This document shows, piece by piece, positions 58,101 to 64,000 of a DNA stretch of 64,000 nt. The notes under the pieces are model-generated. The model searched no databases and had not been told where the DNA came from. It was given only the letters and a program-made list of their open reading frames with translations. The stretch spans positions 32,949,240 through 33,013,239 of the forward strand of contig CM052354.1 of assembly GCA_028551475.1 (NCBI GenBank), read 5' to 3'. Position numbers and translations under genes: made by a program. Position 1 is the stretch's first letter, and every line of letters starts with the position of its first letter. The stretch comes from Casuarina equisetifolia. Taxonomy: Eukaryota > Streptophyta > Magnoliopsida > Fagales > Casuarinaceae.

Positions 58101-58768
58101 ATGCAGGAGTTATTGAGTGTTGCCCTCAGGAAAGGTGGTGGTGCTCACCAAGGCCATGGCGATCCCTTCCTTTTATGGAAGAACTTGATCTATGCAAAAC
58201 CATTTTTGAGGAGACCTATGGTGTTGTGGATCATGGAACTGGGAAAAAATTTGGTTAGTAATGTCTACATGGCGGCCTTCAATCTAGAGTTAAAGACATC
58301 GAGTAACACTCTTTGGGGTAGAGGAATGTTGGGTGCCCCTATGATTTCCTGTGAAAGGATTGCTAGCTTCGCCCTTGCTAAACCAGATGTCTTATGATCG
58401 AGCTTGGTGGGACATGTGCTTGGTACTAGCTACCTTTTGAATAACCAATGATTCTGGTGGGATGTTGTCATCACTACTATCATCCTTAAGGAAAGAAGCC
58501 TCCAATTGCTCCTTTGTGGCCTTCCCCGAGTCACTGAAGGGCAAGTGAGCAAATATAACACATAAGCACAAATGGTGGTAACATCATCACAGAGGGTGTT
58601 GACAATGCCTTTAAAGTTGGCAATATTGGTGTCATATGTTACCAATTGGTCCTCTAGTGTCTATTTATCAACAATAAGTGTTTCCGTTAAGGCTATGAAA
58701 CAAGCCTCAAAGACTTTGAAGAGATTCAGTCATGGTTTGTTGGTAGGTTTTTACCAAAGTAGAACCCC
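58101..58768 (-). mobile_element. Gypsy 5' leader and gag start region (degenerate)
   Basis: Lies between the primer-binding site and the recognisable gag, so by position it is the untranslated leader and gag N-terminus of the same element. Frames exist on both strands but none is intact. Confidence 0.45.
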
Positions 58769-58770
58769 CG

Positions 58771-58771
58771 C

Positions 58772-58802
<31 letters not shown>

Positions 58803-58808
58803 AAAAAA
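58771..58808. repeat. Homopolymer pair C22-A16
   Basis: Twenty-two cytosines are followed at once by sixteen adenines, preceded by CCCCCG. It is the longest C run in the window and sits in the gypsy leader. Its exact length is prone to sequencing or assembly error. Confidence 0.85.
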
Positions 58809-58824
58809 GAAGAGTCAAGATGAA

Positions 58825-58837
58825 GGCTTTGATACCA
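58825..58837 (-). other. Gypsy primer-binding site (initiator Met tRNA type)
   Basis: Read on the minus strand it is TGGTATCAAAGCC, differing by one base from the usual plant primer site complementary to the 3' end of initiator methionine tRNA. It lies five bases inside the LTR edge, which fixes the element's orientation. Confidence 0.75.
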
Positions 58838-58842
58838 CTTGA

Positions 58843-59371
58843 TGTTAGGCTTAGGGTATGTCTAGGAAAAAGTATTGAAACACTTTTGGAAGTGTCTTTT
58901 TGCTGCAAAATGAAATGATATCTAAACCACAAAACTAACTCTTCTATTAATATCCTAAGACTTCAAAGAATCTTATTAACAATTAAGTTCACTCTAGATG
59001 TTTCCCAGAAATGAAAGGTTATATTAGTAATGGTCTCACGTCTCACACATAAATTGGATATAAATCCAACATTCACAAAACTATATTGAAAGATTGCAAC
59101 CAAATGATATTCCAAGAACGCAATATTGCATAATTGCCTAAGGATTACACTAGCTTATCAATCTTACTTCACTATTGAGCCCTATAGTGAGCCCTATAGT
59201 GCCTCCTTAAGAGATGGCCTAAACACTATCTATTTTTTCTTCGGGAGAAGACGGGTGTAGATGTTCCCGTATTTTCTGGATGCTTTCTCCTATGGCTCCT
59301 TTTGCCCCGAAGGCAACAGAATGGTCTGGGCTTTCCTTTAAAGCTTGTGGGCCACCGGCCTAGTCATAACA
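58843..59371 (-). mobile_element. Gypsy 5' LTR
   Basis: About 529 bases that start TGTTA and end TAACA in either direction, directly next to the primer-binding site. Its left part is also present at 46484-46890, with substitutions. No second complete LTR is found at the other end near 57240, so the 3' LTR has been lost or is beyond recognition. Confidence 0.65.
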
Positions 59372-60280
59372 GATTAAATCATGACCATCAAAATGATAAT
59401 ACAGTCAATTTTAGATGCGTAGATGACCGGTGTCGCTTAACATAGAGATCGACCTTCTCCTTCAATGATGCTTGATGACCATGTCCAACTCATCAAATTC
59501 AAGTTACCTTGCTTGTTAAGAAAAATCTCATTCTGCCACCAATGTCTTTGTGTTCATTTGTTATGGTCTGGTTTTCCTTTACAGGGTAAATCCATGGTCT
59601 GCTTGAACAATGGGAAAATCGAGAATTTGGATGGATATTATTACTCTTATGGCTGAATTTTTGACAAGGATGAGTGGTTATTGCTTCTTCAGAGGGATGG
59701 CAAATTCTACTGCCAGGACCCTTGTACGAACATCTGCGCGGCAGATGATTTGCATCTTTTGCGATAGCTTTTTCTCTATTCTACGCGCAATAGTTTTAAG
59801 CAATGCAAGCTTCTTTAGACGGCCTATATTCTTTTTAAGATACGTTTAAAAAGGGAAAGGAAGCTGGCAAGGCATGAGCTTGTCCTGGAGGGTCACGACA
59901 AAAATCGAGGCTTCATGTTTCTAAGTTTGAGAGAGGTCAACCACAAGAAGAGGACAGGCTGTTGTGTCTAGATCATTAAATTAGAAAATACATTATAGTG
60001 ATGGATTTCTGTGCATCCTTGGACGCACCCTCACTTTGTTCATCATTTCTTGAGTTTTGGTTATTAACCATTTCTCCAAGTATCAGATACAAATATTCTT
60101 TTCACTGAAGCTAATCCTTTCTTTTACAAAGCTGCCCCGTTTTAGATTTCAGGATCCTCGATGCATTCTGAAAATGAAGAAATAATAGAGAAGTATATAA
60201 AAATAGTATAATTCACGGACCCTCAAATCCGTATTGAAAAGCGTGAACATTCTTCTGCATAAACTTCAGCAGCTATGAGG
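58861..60280 (+). repeat. Direct repeat R2 (pairs with 46484-48095)
   Basis: Contains most of the gypsy LTR followed by unique-looking DNA, including 59519-60280, which matches 47310-48095. That second half lies immediately downstream (3') of the minus-strand Argonaute exon. R1 may therefore derive from a former copy of the Argonaute 3' flank; that is inference. Confidence 0.72.
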
Positions 60281-60493
60281 AAACATATATGATAGACATT
60301 AAATCTAAAATGATTCTTGTAAATCACATGGTCCAAACAAATCCCGACTATTTCCTAGAATGAGAAAACGACATATTTAGACTAATAACCCATTAGATTC
60401 ACGCACAAACTCCTTTACGATGCACATAGAAAAGGAGGGCGTTGAGCACTGTTGACAAGATATGGCTTTAACACAATGCTGTGAAATGGCCTT

Positions 60494-61934
60494 TTAAACA
60501 AAGAACATTTCATTTTCCAAGGAAGCGTGCAACTTCAAGAAGTTCTGATCAAATGACGCCACCGACAAAAGAGATGATGATGCTGATGATGAGGAAGAAG
60601 GTGCTGATGAACCAGGAGATTGCCCCTCCACCATAGCCTCGTAGTAGAGTCGCCCTCTATAAGCAGCAAGATCAGCGTAGTAAACAGGTGGGACTAGAGA
60701 GAAAGGTTTCGTACACCGAGCAAAGGTGAAGCACAAGTGATATATAAGCTTTTGTAATTGGTCGGAACTAAATCCATGCTCATCCCACAGGACATGATAG
60801 TGCGTGGGCTTGCTTGTTCCAAGGCTTCCATAGTGACTACAAAGATAGAAGTCAAACTCAAATGGATGAACTATTGTCGTATCGACAACTGTGCCAGGAG
60901 ACACATTGCCAGAAGAACTCCCATCCATTTTGCTCTCTGGAAAGAGTCGAGTATGGTGTCGCTTTTGGGCCACAATAAGCGTGATTGTTGGAGAATACTG
61001 TATTGTTTCAAATGCCCCCTTCAGATCTGACAACTCCTCATTAAGAACCATATCAAATTGGTTGTCACTAACTCCATCACGAAAGATCACAATCCCTTGT
61101 GGCATGACATTATTTAGCTGAGCATAAGATTGAACAAGCTCCAAACACATAGTCCCAAAGTTTAAAACCCTCTCTGTTCGATGGTTTTGTGCACAAACCC
61201 GTGCTGCATAACGATTTGCAGCAGGCCAGTTCATAGTTGCTACAACAGCTGCTATGGATGGACTTGTAGCATTCCAAGCACCAGGATGATTGACATCAGC
61301 TCCAAAGAACATAACATTGCCTTTGCCTTCAAAATAGGGGAGTGGATCATTAAGCTCTACGTTACTGCCTCCAAGCTTTGCATTTATCTTGATGGCAAGA
61401 TTTGCAAGATATTGGTCCTTTGCTTCATTGGCTCTTTCAGACAGACAACACTGTGTCACCATACCAACTTGGGTCTCAGAGATCCACATGAGGTTTTTAT
61501 AACCAGGATCCCTCTCGGACATTACACAAAGAAGTTGTAAATGACCATTAGCCTCTTCATTGACGCTTTCAAGTAGTTCACGAAGTCTATCAACCCTTGA
61601 GAACATATTCATTGTTGCGTTCTTATATATGAGAGGCTCCTCCATGTGGATCCTCAGAGTTCTACACTTATTCATAAGCTTTGGAATGAAATACCTAGGA
61701 TTGAATCTGACTCTCTCAGAGCAGCTTAAGTCGATGACACCCCACCGGTCTATGCTTTTACCTTCCACCACTGATCTGCCAACAAGATTCCACTGGCATT
61801 TCTCATCAACGATTACCTTGATCATTCTGCCATTGGAGGCAACTAACTTCAACATTGGCGGGCCTAGAACATGTCCTGTAACTTTTGTCATGTTCATGTT
61901 TACTTCAATTCCAAAATTGAAAGCTATGCCTCCG
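60494..61934 (-). CDS. Argonaute protein (AGO2/AGO3-like), MID and PIWI exon; 5' part not found
   Basis: One large exon preceded by a good acceptor (TTTTATTGGCAG|C) and ending in a stop codon encodes about 480 residues: the end of linker 2, a full MID domain and a full PIWI domain. The slicer residues appear intact: Asp in FFGADVNHP, Asp in FRDGVSDNQF and His in KPTHYHVLWDE. NWPAANRYAARVC and the end MFFV resemble the AGO2/AGO3 clade. Known members bind small RNAs in antiviral and stress silencing. The exon starts in mid-codon (one base), so an upstream exon is required, yet no N-terminal or PAZ exon appears between 61935 and 64000. That space is filled largely by a copy of the O-fucosyltransferase promoter. 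It is either a truncated gene or one with an intron extending past the window. The sequence itself has no stop or frameshift. Confidence 0.82.
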
Positions 61935-62027
61935 CTGCCAATAAAACAAAATAAGATTTTAGAAATCAGGTCATGAAAGTTAATTACCATACTACTTGGG
62001 TTGCATGAACTATTTTGGCGCAATTCA

Positions 62028-62164
62028 TACTTCGTATGAATCCAACCTTTTTTGATATATCTCGACATCGTACTTAGCAAAATGCCTCAAATCATCTATA
62101 TTCCCTTTATCAATGTCAACAGCCAGACAAGAGTTGTAAACTTTATCTAGGCAATTTTTGTCAG
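62028..62164 (-). other. Exon-like segment of unknown origin
   Basis: On the minus strand, an AG acceptor (GATAAG|CT) and a donor (GAA|GTATGA) bound a 45-codon open segment with protein-like composition (for example NIDDLRHFAKYDVEIYQKRL). It ends in phase 0, whereas the Argonaute exon after it needs two preceding bases, so the two do not join in frame. I do not recognise the peptide. It may be a fragment of another gene or chance. Confidence 0.3.
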
Positions 62165-62388
62165 CTTATCAGCTACATAATCATTACAGGCTCCTACTAA
62201 CACCCAAAAAAAAAACTAAAATCCTTAGTTCTATGGCACTCAAATTACAGTATTTAGACATGCCTATTCAACACACTGCAATGATAGCATTGATGTCAAA
62301 TTGAAAGAAAGATCGACCTTTGTTCATTACTTAATAATAAGTGCAGATTACAGGCATACTAAAACCAAAAACTCCACATTCGTATCAC
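62165..62388. other. Spacer next to the duplication breakpoint
   Basis: AT-rich, with a short A run at about 62210. No coding feature. The sequence changes abruptly to O-fucosyltransferase upstream DNA at 62389, where TTTGCGTCCTAG begins. Confidence 0.5.
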
Positions 62389-64000
62389 TTTGCGTCCTAG
62401 TATTTCTGCTGAAGGGAACAGAATAGACCCAAAGACCACATAAAAAATCAACAAATTTCTCTAAAACAGAACAAGGATTTAAGTACAGCATAATGACATG
62501 AAAACTTACAGATTTCGCACCTAAATTCGATTCTCCAATTGACTGAAAGAAGCCACACGCATACAAAAGCCAGAGACAAATTTTAGCCGTGAAGTGCTGA
62601 AAGAAACCTGGATACTCCTCCAACCGTCGTCGTGGAAGGACTAAAGACCAAGAAAGTCATCTCGTTGGGGGAAAGAATTTAGAAGAAATCAAGAACTAGC
62701 TTTCACAGAAGAGAGAGTTTCCAATTGCAAAAGACGAAACCAAAAATCGGTAGATCTCACCCTTTGAAACTTGAATTATTGAAGACTGAATCCCAACAAC
62801 GAGGGGATTCCAAAAGAAGTACCGCCTGAATCTAAAATTGTCTTTATAATGAAACGACTCCGAATTTCCGAATTACAAGAAAGACCCAGATAGCGAATGA
62901 GGGACGCTAGCAAGACTAATGGCTATCTTGCATGTACAAAAAGAATCCTCAAAAGCCCTGGGTTGACGCAAACGGAAAGCAACAACACTGCCCATCACAT
63001 CATGACAACCAAAAAGTAAGACGATAAGAACAATAAAAATTAACTACGAAAGACCTCATTTTGATCGAAGAGGAAAAGAAATATGGGAAGGAAGACGATG
63101 ATGATGATTCTAGAGGCCGGACAAAAAGGGAAGGAATCCGGTGTGCATGAGAGGATCAACAGCAGTTGAGGATTGGGAAGAGACAGAAACAAACGTAAAG
63201 CGGAGTCTGAGATCGATGATGTAGATTAATGGATCAGCTAGACCTGTCTCGTCTGAGATTCTGAGATTTCGGGATTTCTTTGACAGGGAATACCTGCACC
63301 AAACTCAAAAGGAAACGCGACAGAGATCCATGAGCTGTAATCTGGTACAAATATTTGTAATATGTGAAAAAGGTCTTTGACTGAAGGGAACTCGTGGACA
63401 GCCAGAGGGGCGTCATCAAAAGTTTCACCAATTTGACCTTTTTCTACGATTTCTTATATAGTTTATAAAAACAATGTTCATCCGCAGGCTGTCTCCAGTT
63501 CTCAGTTACATTATTCGTCAGGTGGTAACTGGGGCGGGTTGGTATGGTTACAGTTTTGAAATTCGAATTCTTTTGTAAGCCTAAGAAAGGAACCACTTGA
63601 TTCAAGATATCAATATAGGATTCCCCAAATCTGTAAAAGTAATGATGTTTCAACCGAAATGGGAAGCATTCATTATATTCAACTTGCAGGAGAAATTTCA
63701 ACTACTTATACAGAATATATTTTATATAGTTTGTAAAATGAATACATAGGTAATGAAAGACAAGAAAAATGAAGCGATTGTGAATTTCGACATTCCTACC
63801 TGTGCAAATAACTTTTTCACATAATGTCTGGAAAGTCAAAACTCCGTGTTGTCGTCCAAATCTTGAAGCATGTGCGGCACTTGGCTATGTGACTGGATAA
63901 AGGAACATTTTGTTTTAATTAAGCAGCCATAATTAGCTTTTCTCATTTATAATTGACAATGCAAGCTTGGCCTACCTGTACTTTTCATATGGGAGGAAAG
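62389..64000 (-). repeat. Segmental duplication, copy 2 (O-fucosyltransferase promoter and 5'UTR without its coding exon)
   Basis: Repeats 42882-44493 with offset 19507. It contains the duplicated promoter side, the leader exon with the uORF start at 62623, and the splice donor at 62509. The coding exon is missing. Transcription from it would run toward the Argonaute exon on the same strand. The copy continues to the last base of the window. Confidence 0.93.

Noticed and set aside
61935-62080. Open frame extending upstream of the Argonaute exon
   Set aside because: It starts at a TTG and reads through a clear polypyrimidine-AG acceptor. The peptide has no Argonaute similarity, so it is intron sequence.

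Overview
The window is nuclear DNA from a flowering plant, most likely a core eudicot. The evidence is the plant gene families present (BOI-type RING ligase, ZIP metal transporters, RBR ligase with an RNase H-like head, plant O-fucosyltransferase, NRPB2, plant Argonaute), short GT-AG introns, AT-rich intergenic DNA, and decayed Ty1/copia and Ty3/gypsy remnants. The species cannot be named from the sequence alone.

Layout. 1-4574 is intergenic, ending in a pyrimidine-rich leader. 4575-5845 (+) is a three-exon BOI-related RING E3 ligase of 303 residues. 5846-18700 is a gene-poor stretch where I see only simple repeats and one inverted repeat. 18.7-31.4 kb is a locally expanded array. It holds two intact three-exon ZIP Fe/Zn transporter genes (22930-24532 and 28234-29813, both +, 350 residues, about 94% identical). 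Around them are repeated flanking blocks, including one upstream block (18.7-20.3 kb) with no gene attached. 33741-38342 (+) is a three-exon RBR E3 ligase of 513 residues whose first coding intron appears to be GC-AG. 41416-42756 (-) is an intronless O-fucosyltransferase-like gene with a 5'UTR intron. 45.8-46.4 kb holds a copia 3' end and LTR. 49411-56932 (-) is the complete RNA polymerase II second-largest subunit gene NRPB2, which I resolved into 25 coding exons encoding 1191 residues with no frame break. 57.2-59.4 kb is a minus-strand gypsy remnant (polyprotein tail, gag, primer-binding site, LTR). 60494-61934 (-) is a large Argonaute exon (AGO2/AGO3-like MID and PIWI domains). No N-terminal or PAZ exons were found before the window edge.

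The most unusual structure is at the right edge. From 62389 to 64000 the sequence repeats 42882-44493 at a constant offset of 19507 bases with no indel. The repeated piece is the promoter, 5'UTR exon and splice donor of the O-fucosyltransferase gene. The breakpoint falls inside that gene's 5'UTR intron. A second promoter and splice donor therefore sit directly upstream of, and in the same orientation as, the headless Argonaute exon. This is either a recent rearrangement that could produce a chimeric MID-PIWI transcript, an insertion into a large Argonaute intron, or an assembly duplication. A separate pair of direct repeats (46.5-48.1 kb and 58.9-60.3 kb) flanks NRPB2.

The genes have unrelated housekeeping or regulatory roles: ubiquitin ligation, metal uptake, glycosylation, transcription and RNA silencing. 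Apart from the ZIP pair there is no functional cluster.
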